A stretch of DNA of 64,000 nt from assembly GCA_949297575.1 (NCBI GenBank), contig CASFTB010000004.1, positions 1 through 64,000 on the forward strand. Direction: 5' to 3'. The notes below the pieces were generated by a model. The model saw only the letters and a program-made list of their open reading frames with translations, ran no database searches and was not told the DNA's origin. This DNA is from an uncultured Bacillota bacterium. Its GTDB lineage: Bacteria > Bacillota > Clostridia > Christensenellales > Borkfalkiaceae. Positions within the stretch are counted from its first letter, which is position 1. Each line of letters opens with the position of its first letter. Below are positions 17,480-25,776 of the stretch, in pieces. The position numbers and the translations under genes were made by a program.

Positions 17480-17508
17480 ATTATAGCAAAAAAAGTGTGA
17501 AATGGAAA
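17480..17508 (-). promoter_or_regulatory. promoter of the fumarase group
   Basis: Minus-strand TTTCCA (17508-17503), 17-base spacer, TATAAT (17485-17480). Confidence 0.6.
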
Positions 17509-17516
17509 GATTTTTA

Positions 17517-17545
17517 TTTACTAAAAATGCTTTTTCCTATATAAT
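17517..17545 (+). promoter_or_regulatory. promoter of the CPBP protease gene, probably leaderless
   Basis: TTTACT (17517-17522), 17-base spacer, TATAAT (17540-17545). The ATG follows at 17553, seven bases after the -10 box, and no ribosome site is present. Confidence 0.6.
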
Positions 17546-17552
17546 ATTAGAC

Positions 17553-18539
17553 ATGGAAACGAAAAACACGGCCCCCGCGGGGGGCACAAGGAACGGCGGG
17601 ATGCTTTCGCAGCCGCGCAAGGTCGTCAGCGGCATGGTCTTTTCCGGTACCATCGTAGGCATGCTGCTCATCACGCTCGCCTTTTCGGTCACTTTGTCCG
17701 TGCTTTCCGCCCTCCTCGAGAGGGAGATCTCCGGAGACCTCGACCAAACGGACGCATACAAGTATCTCTCCTATCTTCTGTATCAGCTCGTGTATATCGC
17801 CGTCATCGCGATCTTCATGAAGGTGTACGGCGAACGGCCCGCGCAGTTCGGCTACCGCCGCACGCATTGGAAATACTTTCTTATCGCGCTGCCCCTCACC
17901 TTCGGACTGCTGTTCGGCCTCAACTACGTCAACGGCTGGTTTGTGCAGCTGCTGGGGCTGATGGGATACACGGATCCCGCGGCGACCGGCTCTTTTGAAG
18001 AGTCGGTGGCGCAGCTCCCGTCCCTGGCGGGGGGCGGGTTTATCGGCGTGCTCCTCGTCGTCGCCGTCCTGCCTGCCGTTCTGGAGGAAACGCTCTTCCG
18101 CGGCATCATCTTGGACGGCATCAAGGACGTCGGCACCGTCGCGGCCTGCCTTCTCGGCGGTCTGCTCTTCTGCGTCTTTCATCAGAATCCTTCGCAGACG
18201 GTGTACCAGTTCCTCTGCGGGTGCGTATTCACGCTGCTCGCGCTCCGCGCCGATTCGCTCCTTCCCGCCATCCTCTGCCATTTCCTCAACAACGCGGTCA
18301 TCGTCTTCAATTATAAATTTGCCTTTCTCGAAGGGGTCGGCACGCCCGTCGCGGTGACGCTGTACGTCCTCTCCGGCATCTGCCTGCTCGGCGCCCTCGT
18401 CTACCTCATCTTTTTTGACAGGAAGACGGACCGGAAAAAGGAAGGGGAGATCAAGCCCTTCTTTCTGGCGGCGCTCGCCGGCTTTCTGCTGTGCTGCGCG
18501 CTGTGGGTCTATGCGCTCATCGCGGGGATCGCGGGGTAG
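17553..18539 (+). CDS. CPBP-family intramembrane metalloprotease (CAAX/Abi type)
   Basis: 328 residues with about eight membrane helices. The three family motifs are present: EETLFRG at about residue 180, FCVFHQNPSQ and CHFLNN. They form the di-Glu/His/His active site inside the membrane. Bacterial members include prenyl-protein proteases and bacteriocin immunity proteins; the substrate here is unknown. The start has no ribosome site and directly follows a -10 box. It is seven bases upstream of rlmH, so the two are co-transcribed. Confidence 0.9.
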   Translation: METKNTAPAGGTRNGGMLSQPRKVVSGMVFSGTIVGMLLITLAFSVTLSVLSALLEREISGDLDQTDAYKYLSYLLYQLVYIAVIAIFMKVYGERPAQFGYRRTHWKYFLIALPLTFGLLFGLNYVNGWFVQLLGLMGYTDPAATGSFEESVAQLPSLAGGGFIGVLLVVAVLPAVLEETLFRGIILDGIKDVGTVAACLLGGLLFCVFHQNPSQTVYQFLCGCVFTLLALRADSLLPAILCHFLNNAVIVFNYKFAFLEGVGTPVAVTLYVLSGICLLGALVYLIFFDRKTDRKKEGEIKPFFLAALAGFLLCCALWVYALIAGIAG

Positions 18540-18545
18540 AGAAAG

Positions 18546-18983
18546 ATGTTGCGCGTAAACCTCGTCTGTGTAGGAAAACTGAAGGAGAAGTTTTTTGCGG
18601 ATGCGGTGGCGGAGTACGCGAAGCGCCTGGGCAGGTTCTGCGCCTTCCGGATCGCCGAGCTTCCCGAGCGCCGCACCCTCGCGGAAGAGGCGCCGCCCAT
18701 CCTGCGCGAGCTGAAAGGTTTCGTCATCGTCCTCGCGGTGGAGGGGAAAAAACTGTCCAGCAAGCAGCTTGCGGCGCGCCTCGGCGCGCTTGCGGCGCAG
18801 GGGAAGGAGGTGACTTTCGTCATCGGTTCTTCCTGCGGGTTAGACGGAAGCGTCAAGGAACGGGCGGATCTGCTGCTCTCCTTTTCCGACATGACCTTCC
18901 CGCACCAGCTGATGCGCGTCATTGCCTGCGAGCAGATCTACCGCGCCTTCATGATCAACGCGGGGAGCGAATATCATAAATGA
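18546..18983 (+). CDS. rlmH: 23S rRNA (pseudouridine1915-N3)-methyltransferase RlmH
   Basis: 145 residues, close to the 155-159 of the family. SPOUT fold; FVIGSSCGLDGSV and the C-terminal HQLMRVIACEQIYRAF and GSEYHK are the SAM-knot signatures. GGADG of most members is GSSCG here. Starts seven bases after the CPBP protease gene. Confidence 0.93.
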   Translation: MLRVNLVCVGKLKEKFFADAVAEYAKRLGRFCAFRIAELPERRTLAEEAPPILRELKGFVIVLAVEGKKLSSKQLAARLGALAAQGKEVTFVIGSSCGLDGSVKERADLLLSFSDMTFPHQLMRVIACEQIYRAFMINAGSEYHK

Positions 18984-19031
18984 CCGCAACTTTCGTGGAG
19001 GCGTTTCCCGCCGACTGCATACAATGGATAT

Positions 19032-19856
19032 ATGGATGCGATCGGACGGGTATTCGCTTTTTACGAGAGATGGAAGGGCGAAAAGCGCGTCATCGGCTGG
19101 AGCGTCTGCGGGCAGCCCGTCGTGGCGCTGCATGCGGGCGGAGGGGGAAAGCAGCTGCTGTTTCAATACGCCATTCATGCGCGCGAGTGGATCACCTCGC
19201 TGCTCGCCCTCGAGCACGCCGCGCGCGGCGTGCCGTATGGAGGGGCGTGGTTTTTGCCGCTCACCGATCCGGACGGCGCAGCCCTTGCGCTCCGCGGAGA
19301 GGCATTTCTGCGCGCTCTCCCGCAGGAGCGCAGAGACTTTTTAATAAACAGTAACAGAGGCAGCACAGATTTTTCCCTGTGGAAGGCGAACGCGGCGGCC
19401 GTCGACCTCAATGTCAATTTCGATGCGGCATGGGGGACGGGAACGCGCAACGCCTGTTCTCCCGCGCCCGAAAATTATATCGGCCCGGCGCCCTTCAGCG
19501 AGCCGGAAAGCAGGGCGCTGCGCGATTTTACGCTCGCCGTCCGCCCCGCAGCGACGGTCAGCTATCATACGAAGGGTGGAGAGATCTACTGGGAATTCGG
19601 TCAGCACGGAGCGGCGCGCGCGCGGGACGAGGCGCTCGCACGGGCGCTTGCCGCCGAAACGGGCTATCGCGCCCGGATCATAACGGGCAGCGCGGGCGGG
19701 TATAAAGACTGGTGCATCCGCGCCCTGGGGATCCCCGCCTTTACGATAGAGGCGGGCAGCGACGCGCTCGCCCACCCTTTAAACGAAAAGGCGCTGCCGG
19801 CGCTTTGCAGGGAAAACGCGGACGTACCGCGGCTGCTGTCGGAAGCATTGTCATAG
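19032..19856 (+). CDS. M14-family zinc carboxypeptidase
   Basis: 274 residues. Zinc ligands appear as HAREW (H49, E52) and the later VSYHTKG; VDLNVNFDAAWG supplies the arginine/asparagine substrate-binding region and AFTIEAG the catalytic Glu. No signal peptide is seen, so a cytoplasmic peptidase acting on murein peptides (gamma-D-Glu-DAP type) is a reasonable guess. TACAAT at 19020-19025 lies six bases before the ATG and no ribosome site is seen; no good -35 box is present. The stop overlaps the tadA ribosome site. Confidence 0.88.
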   Translation: MDAIGRVFAFYERWKGEKRVIGWSVCGQPVVALHAGGGGKQLLFQYAIHAREWITSLLALEHAARGVPYGGAWFLPLTDPDGAALALRGEAFLRALPQERRDFLINSNRGSTDFSLWKANAAAVDLNVNFDAAWGTGTRNACSPAPENYIGPAPFSEPESRALRDFTLAVRPAATVSYHTKGGEIYWEFGQHGAARARDEALARALAAETGYRARIITGSAGGYKDWCIRALGIPAFTIEAGSDALAHPLNEKALPALCRENADVPRLLSEALS

Positions 19857-19864
19857 GAGGCGGA

Positions 19865-20338
19865 ATGGAAGAGAAGGAAAAGTTCATGCGCGCGGCCATC
19901 GCGCGCGCAAAAAAGGGATTGGCGCAGGGGGAGGTCCCCGTCGGCGCCGTCGTCGTCTGCGACGGGAAGATCGTGGGCTCCGGCTACAACCGCCGCACGA
20001 GGACGCAGATGGCGACCGCGCATGCCGAGATGTACGCCATCGACCGCGCCTGCCGCAAGCTCAAAAGCTGGCGCATCCCCGCGTGCGACCTGTATGTGAC
20101 GCTCGAGCCATGCCCGATGTGTATGGGCGCCGTGCTGAACGCGCGCATCCGCAAGATCTATTTCGGCGCGTACGAGCAGAAGGGGCGCTCCATGACGGCA
20201 GAGCTGGCAGAGAGCAATCTCCTCAACCATAAAGTGGAAGTGGAGGGGGGCGTGCTTGAAGAGGAATGTTCGCACCTCCTTTCCGGATTTTTCCGCGCGC
20301 TGCGCGCCCGCGCAAAGGAGGAGGAAGGGGAGAAGTGA
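19865..20338 (+). CDS. tadA: tRNA adenosine(34) deaminase TadA
   Basis: 157 residues. Converts A34 to inosine in tRNA-Arg(ACG). Zinc-dependent deaminase motifs HAEMYAI (H53, catalytic E55) and PCPMCMGA (C83, C86) are intact. The ribosome site AGGAGG overlaps the stop codon of the peptidase gene, showing coupling. Confidence 0.95.
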   Translation: MEEKEKFMRAAIARAKKGLAQGEVPVGAVVVCDGKIVGSGYNRRTRTQMATAHAEMYAIDRACRKLKSWRIPACDLYVTLEPCPMCMGAVLNARIRKIYFGAYEQKGRSMTAELAESNLLNHKVEVEGGVLEEECSHLLSGFFRALRARAKEEEGEK

Positions 20339-20374
20339 CCGCGCCGGAATTTTTTTGCAGGCGCGTCAAAACGA

Positions 20375-20403
20375 TTGACTAATCGGGGGAAAATCTTTAC
20401 AAT
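20375..20403 (+). promoter_or_regulatory. promoter of prs
   Basis: TTGACT (20375-20380), 17-base spacer, TACAAT (20398-20403), giving a 5' leader of about 115 bases. Confidence 0.75.
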
Positions 20404-20526
20404 GGATATATCACGGAAGCGGGCGGGGAAAACCGCGCGCGGCCGCGGCGGCGCAGGTATAAAATTTTCCGGCACGATCTTGCCGGGCGGCTTGCGCGCG
20501 CCGAGCGCATTTTATCGGAGGTACAC

Positions 20527-21480
20527 ATGATAACGCACGGCAACGAGATCAAATTGTTTGCGGGCAACTCCAACCGCCCCCTCGCGGAGGCGATCGCCAA
20601 AAAGCTCAACACCGAGCTCGGCGGCGCGGAAGTCGGCCGCTTTTCCGACGGGGAGACGGCTGTCCATATCGACGAGACCGTCCGCGGAAGAGACTTGTTC
20701 ATCATCCAGTCTACGTCCGCACCCGTCAACGACAACCTGATGGAACTCCTTATCCTCATCGACGCTGCGCGCCGCGCCAGCGCGGGCCGCATCACGGCGG
20801 TCATGCCCTATTTCGGCTATGCCCGTCAGGACAGGAAGGCTCGCTCACGCGACCCCATCACGGCAAAACTCGTTGCCGACCTCATCACCGCTGCGGGCGC
20901 AGACCGCATCCTCACCATGGATCTGCACGCGGCACAGATACAGGGCTTTTTCAATATCCCGCTCGACCACCTGCTCGGCGGGCCCACGATCTATAACTAT
21001 TTCAAAAGCAAAAAGATCATCGACGAGAACTTCGTCGTCGTCTCGCCGGACATCGGCTCGGTCACCCGCGCGCGCAACGTCGCCATGAAGCTCAACTGCC
21101 AGATGGCGATTATCGACAAGCGCCGCCCCAAAGCGAACGTGATGGAAGTCATGAATATCATCGGCGACATCGAGGGCAAAAAGTGCCTGATGGTGGACGA
21201 CATGATCGATACCGCAGGCACCATCTGCCAGGGCGCACAGGCGCTGATGGACCACGGCGCGAAGGAAGTATATGCGGGCTGCACGCACGCGGTGTTCAGC
21301 GGCCCCGCGATGGAGCGCCTCGAAAAGGCGCCCATTAAAGAGCTGGTCGTGCTCAACACCATCGACCTGCCCCCTGAAAAGAAGCTGGACAAGATCTCCG
21401 TCATCTCCGTCGCGGACATCTTCGCCGCAGCCATCGAGAACGTCTATCTCGACAAGCCCATGTCCAAGATCTACGACTGA
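20527..21480 (+). CDS. prs: ribose-phosphate pyrophosphokinase
   Basis: 317 residues. Makes PRPP from ribose 5-phosphate and ATP, the substrate of PyrE and the nucleotide synthesis enzymes encoded later in the window. The loop [15 protein letters not shown] and the PRPP-binding [10 protein letters not shown] are complete; [11 protein letters not shown] is also diagnostic. Ribosome site GGAGG. The following prs-pth-mfd order is widespread in Firmicutes. Confidence 0.97.
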   Translation: MITHGNEIKLFAGNSNRPLAEAIAKKLNTELGGAEVGRFSDGETAVHIDETVRGRDLFIIQSTSAPVNDNLMELLILIDAARRASAGRITAVMPYFGYARQDRKARSRDPITAKLVADLITAAGADRILTMDLHAAQIQGFFNIPLDHLLGGPTIYNYFKSKKIIDENFVVVSPDIGSVTRARNVAMKLNCQMAIIDKRRPKANVMEVMNIIGDIEGKKCLMVDDMIDTAGTICQGAQALMDHGAKEVYAGCTHAVFSGPAMERLEKAPIKELVVLNTIDLPPEKKLDKISVISVADIFAAAIENVYLDKPMSKIYD

Positions 21481-21621
21481 GTTGCGGCGTACGGCTCCGC
21501 GCAGGGGCCTCGCGGCGCCGCATCATATGAAAACACAGCATGCCGCGTTTTGCAAAAGACGCGGCGTTCGCACGTTATTTATGCCCGGCATACAGCGCCG
21601 CCGCAAAAAAGGAAGGGAGAG

Positions 21622-22188
21622 ATGCATCTGATCGTCGGGTTGGGAAACCCGGAAAAGAAATATGAAACGACTTTCCACAACATGGGTTTTCTCGCCGTGG
21701 GTGAGGCGGCCGATAAGCTGGGGGTCAAATTCAAAAAAAAGGAATGCGAGGCATCCGTCGCAGAGGCGAATATCGGCGGCGAAAAGGTCATCCTCGCCCG
21801 CCCCGTCACCTATATGAACGCGAGCGGAAGGGCGGTCAAGCAGCTGCTGGCAAAATATAAGGCCACGCCCGCCGAGCTGCTCGTCATCTACGACGATTTC
21901 GACTTGCCCAAGGGCAAGCTGCGCATCCGCGCTTTCGGCAGTGCGGGCACGCACAACGGCATGCGCAGCATCATAGGGGAGATCGGCACCTCCGCGTTCC
22001 CGCGCATCCGCATCGGCATCCGCGACGACGAGGTGGATATCCCCATCATCAATTATGTGCTTGCACAGATCCGCAAGGAAGATTATCCTCTATTTGCGGA
22101 CGCCTGTTCGGCGGCCGCCGACGCGGCGATCGCCTTCGCGCGCGGCGAGGACATCGAGCGCGTCATGAGCGCGTTTAACAGGAACTGA
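21622..22188 (+). CDS. pth: peptidyl-tRNA hydrolase
   Basis: 188 residues, standard length. Releases peptides from stalled peptidyl-tRNA. The N-terminal LIVGLGNPEKKYETT, catalytic His in FHNMGF, and YDDFDLPKGKLRIR with GSAGTHNGMRSI are the family signatures. The ATG at 21622 follows GGAAGGGAG; upstream in-frame sequence is not conserved. Confidence 0.96.
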   Translation: MHLIVGLGNPEKKYETTFHNMGFLAVGEAADKLGVKFKKKECEASVAEANIGGEKVILARPVTYMNASGRAVKQLLAKYKATPAELLVIYDDFDLPKGKLRIRAFGSAGTHNGMRSIIGEIGTSAFPRIRIGIRDDEVDIPIINYVLAQIRKEDYPLFADACSAAADAAIAFARGEDIERVMSAFNRN

Positions 22189-22211
22189 CTCCGCAAAGGG
22201 AAGGGTGAACG

Positions 22212-25200
22212 ATGCCCCGGAACTTCTTTCATGCAGACAACTTGGGGGCCGACTATCTCGACCTTGAAAACGACCTCCGCCTCGGCACGCCGACGGCGGT
22301 TTTCGGCGTGTCCGAAACGCACAAAGCGCTCGTCGCCTGCTGTGCGCCCGGCCGCGTGGTATATGTCGCTGCAGACGCGCCGTCCGCGGCGCGCGCCTGT
22401 GCGGAGATCGAGGGGCTGTGCGGGGAAGCACCCGCGCTGCTCTGCGCCAAAGACGAGGTGCTCCTCTATAAAGACGCGCTCTCCCGCGATGCGCTCTTCC
22501 GCCGCATGGCGGCCCTGTACGCCTTTCGCAAGGGCGCGCGCATCACCGTCTGCGATGCCGAAAGCCTCTTGCAGCTTTTTCCGAAAGAGGTGCCCGTCCT
22601 TACTTTTGAGACGGGAAAGGAAGCTGACTTTTCCTCCCTTCCTTCCGTCCTTGTGCGCATGGGGTATGTCCGCGCGGCGACGGTGGAAGGGAAAGGAAAT
22701 TTTGCTCTCCGCGGCGATATCCTGGATATCTTCCCCATCAATGCGGAAGACCCCGTCCGCGTAGACTTTTTCGGCGACGAAGTGGAGATGATCAAGCCGT
22801 ACAGCTTCGTCACGGGGGAGCGGCTGCCCGTTGCGGAGCGCGTCGATATCGTGGCGGCAACGGATGTCTCCTTCGCCGAGGGCGAGGAGAAGAAGATAAA
22901 AGACGCGCTGTACGGCGAGCTGTCCTCCTTTAAAGACGCTGCGGCATACGAGCGCGCGCAGTCCGTTGCGGGGGAGATTTCTGCAAAGCTGGAGGGCGGC
23001 GTGCCCTTCGGCGGGGCGTCCTATCTCATGCCCCTTCTGGAGTGTGCCACCGATTTCGCCTCCTTTTTCGGGGACGTGCTGTACCTCTTCGACGAATGCA
23101 AACTGATCTCCGACCGCATCGACGCGCAGGAAAAGGAGCACGCCGAGCGCTTTGCCTGCCTGCGCCGCGGAGGCGAGGTGTTTTCCTTCAATAGAGGGCA
23201 GCTGCTCACGCGCGAACAGTTTGCGGAAAAACTTGCGGGGGCGCGCTGTGCTGCGGTACAGACCTTTGCCTCCCGCACCGTGTTCTTTGACCCGCTCAAG
23301 GTCTATAACCTGCACTCCACGCCTGCGGGCAGGTATCTGAACGGCTTTATGACCCTCGTGAACGACGTGCGCAGCTGGCGTGCGAACAAGTACCGCGTCA
23401 TGCTGTACTGCGGCACGGCGTCCCGCGCGCAGAAGATGCGCGAGCTGCTCTTCGACGAGGGCATCTCCGTGCAGGAATGTCCGCCCTCTCTCGAACAGCT
23501 CAAGGGGGTCGCCGTGCTGGAAGAGGAGCTGCCCCGCGGCATCATCCTGCACGAACAGAAGCTGGCGATCATCGGCACGGGAGACCTGTACACGAAGGCG
23601 GCGGTCAAAAAGCGCATCCGCCGCCGCAGGAACGACATGTTCACCTCGCCCGAGGTGGGGGACTATGCCGTGCACGAGACGCACGGCATCGGCCGCATCA
23701 CGGGCACCCGGATGATCGAGACGACGGACGGCACAAAGGAGTACATCGCCCTCGAATATCGCGGGGGAGACGTGCTGTACGTCCCCGTCGAGCAGATGGA
23801 TATCCTTTCCCGCTATACGGGCGAGGAGCAACCCTCTCTCTCCAAGCTCGGCGGCGCGGAATTTGAAAAGGTCAAGCAACGGGTCAGGGCGTCCCTCAAG
23901 GCGATGGCGTTCGACCTGAAAAAATTATACGCCGCACGCGCGGAGAAACGCGGATTTGTCTTTTCCCCGCACGAGGAGGCGATGGCGGAATTTGCTGCAT
24001 CCTTTGATTATGAGGAGACGCCCGATCAGCTCTCTTCCATCGAAGAGATCGTGTCCGACATGTGTTCTCCTAAAGTTATGGACCGCCTGCTGTGCGGAGA
24101 CGTCGGTTACGGCAAGACGGAGGTCGCGCTGCGCGCGGCGTATCTGTGCGTGCTCAACGGCAAGCAGGCGGCGCTCATGTGCCCGAACACCATCCTGTGC
24201 AGGCAGCACTACGAGACGGCGGCAAAGCGTTTTGCCGAATTCGGCGTCAATATCGAGATGCTCAACCGCTTCAGGACGCCCGGAGAACAGGAGCGTGTGC
24301 TCGCGCGCCTGGCGGCGGGCAAGGTCGACCTCATCATCGGCACCCACCGCCTGCTCTCTTCCGACGTGAAATTTAAGGATTTGGGGCTGCTCATCCTCGA
24401 CGAAGAGCAGCGCTTCGGCGTCGAACATAAAGAAAAGATCAAGAACATGAAGAGCGATGTCGACTGCCTGACGATGACGGCGACGCCCATCCCGCGCACC
24501 CTGCACATGTCCCTCTCCGGTATCCGTGACATCAGCACCATCGACACCCCGCCCACCAACCGCCTGCCCGTACAGACATACGTGGTGGAGGAGACGGAGA
24601 CGCTCATCCGCGATGCCTGCGTGCGCGAGCTCGCCCGCGGCGGGCAGGTATTCATTTTATATAACCGCGTGGAGAGCATCTACAGCTTCGCCGCAAAGAT
24701 AGAGCAGATCGTCCCCGAAGGCAAGGTATGCGTCGCGCACGGCCGCATGGATAAAAACGTCCTCGAAAGCGGCATCCTCGGCTTTTACGAGGGGAAGACG
24801 GATATCCTCGTCACGACCACGATCATAGAAAACGGCATCGACCTGCCCCGCGCGAACACGCTCATCGTCATCGATGCAGACAGGCTGGGCATCTCTCAGC
24901 TGTACCAGCTGCGCGGCAGGGTGGGGCGCGGTTCCGTGCTCGCGCACGCCTACTTCACGTTCAAACCCGAAAAGGTGATGACGGAGACGGCCGCCAAGCG
25001 CCTGCAGGCGATCATGGAATTTACCGAACTGGGCAGCGGGTTCAAGATCGCCATGCGCGACCTCGAGATCCGCGGCGCGGGTTCGGTGCTCGGCCGCGAA
25101 CAGCACGGGCATATGGACAAGGTGGGCTACGAGCTGTACGCGAAGCTGCTCAAAGAGGAGATGACGGGGGAGGAGCAGACGGTCGCCGAGCTCGACATCA

Positions 25201-25628
25201 AGGCGGACGCCTACATCCCCGAAAGCTACATCGAGGCGAGCGCTTCGCGGCTGGATTGCTACAAGCAGATCGCCGAGATCCGCAGCCTCGCCGATTACAA
25301 GCGCGTGTGCGGCTCTATGGAGGAGAACTACGGCAAGCTCCCTCCCGAAGTGCTCAATCTCCTCGTCATCGCCGTGCTCAAAGCGTACGCGGCGAAGTTC
25401 AACATGCGCTCCATCTCCGTCTCCGCGAAGGGCGGGCGGCTGGAGCTTCCCTCCGTCAACGCCCTTGCAGACAAGCGGCTCGCCGCCGCGCTCGACCGCT
25501 TTGCCTCCTCCGTGCGGCTGGAAATGTCCTCGAGCCCGGTCATCGCTTTTGCGGGCGGCAAGGACGCGCAGGCAGTCATGCTGACGATGACCAAATTCCT
25601 GAAATTTGCCGAAAATTCCGCCGCGTGA
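22212..25628 (+). CDS. mfd: transcription-repair coupling factor Mfd
   Basis: 1138 residues. Removes RNA polymerase stalled at DNA lesions and recruits UvrA. Domain order: UvrB-like N-terminal part (about 1-330), the CarD-like polymerase-interaction domain starting at GDYAVHETHGIGRITG (about 475), then a RecG-like motor with Walker A GDVGYGKTE at about 632 and the LILDEEQRFG box, the GRVGRGSVLAHAY helicase motif, and a C-terminal TRCF domain. Nothing is missing. It follows pth by 23 bases. Confidence 0.97.
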   Translation: MPRNFFHADNLGADYLDLENDLRLGTPTAVFGVSETHKALVACCAPGRVVYVAADAPSAARACAEIEGLCGEAPALLCAKDEVLLYKDALSRDALFRRMAALYAFRKGARITVCDAESLLQLFPKEVPVLTFETGKEADFSSLPSVLVRMGYVRAATVEGKGNFALRGDILDIFPINAEDPVRVDFFGDEVEMIKPYSFVTGERLPVAERVDIVAATDVSFAEGEEKKIKDALYGELSSFKDAAAYERAQSVAGEISAKLEGGVPFGGASYLMPLLECATDFASFFGDVLYLFDECKLISDRIDAQEKEHAERFACLRRGGEVFSFNRGQLLTREQFAEKLAGARCAAVQTFASRTVFFDPLKVYNLHSTPAGRYLNGFMTLVNDVRSWRANKYRVMLYCGTASRAQKMRELLFDEGISVQECPPSLEQLKGVAVLEEELPRGIILHEQKLAIIGTGDLYTKAAVKKRIRRRRNDMFTSPEVGDYAVHETHGIGRITGTRMIETTDGTKEYIALEYRGGDVLYVPVEQMDILSRYTGEEQPSLSKLGGAEFEKVKQRVRASLKAMAFDLKKLYAARAEKRGFVFSPHEEAMAEFAASFDYEETPDQLSSIEEIVSDMCSPKVMDRLLCGDVGYGKTEVALRAAYLCVLNGKQAALMCPNTILCRQHYETAAKRFAEFGVNIEMLNRFRTPGEQERVLARLAAGKVDLIIGTHRLLSSDVKFKDLGLLILDEEQRFGVEHKEKIKNMKSDVDCLTMTATPIPRTLHMSLSGIRDISTIDTPPTNRLPVQTYVVEETETLIRDACVRELARGGQVFILYNRVESIYSFAAKIEQIVPEGKVCVAHGRMDKNVLESGILGFYEGKTDILVTTTIIENGIDLPRANTLIVIDADRLGISQLYQLRGRVGRGSVLAHAYFTFKPEKVMTETAAKRLQAIMEFTELGSGFKIAMRDLEIRGAGSVLGREQHGHMDKVGYELYAKLLKEEMTGEEQTVAELDIKADAYIPESYIEASASRLDCYKQIAEIRSLADYKRVCGSMEENYGKLPPEVLNLLVIAVLKAYAAKFNMRSISVSAKGGRLELPSVNALADKRLAAALDRFASSVRLEMSSSPVIAFAGGKDAQAVMLTMTKFLKFAENSAA

Positions 25629-25703
25629 GGCGGGCCGCGCGGCGCTTTTTTCCGGCCGCGGACAATTTTTCAGGAATTTAACGCGTTTTTCATAAAAATA
25701 CGA

Positions 25704-25732
25704 TTGCATTATTTCCCGAAATAAGATATAAT
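25704..25732 (+). promoter_or_regulatory. promoter of the large lipoprotein gene
   Basis: TTGCAT (25704-25709), 17-base spacer, TATAAT (25727-25732). Confidence 0.7.
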
Positions 25733-25776
25733 AAAGCATATTGCGAATTCCAAGGAACTCGGAGCGATTTTCGACT

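Noticed and set aside
22083..23879. 598-codon minus-strand frame
   Set aside because: Antisense to the conserved N-terminal part of Mfd; no recognisable domain.
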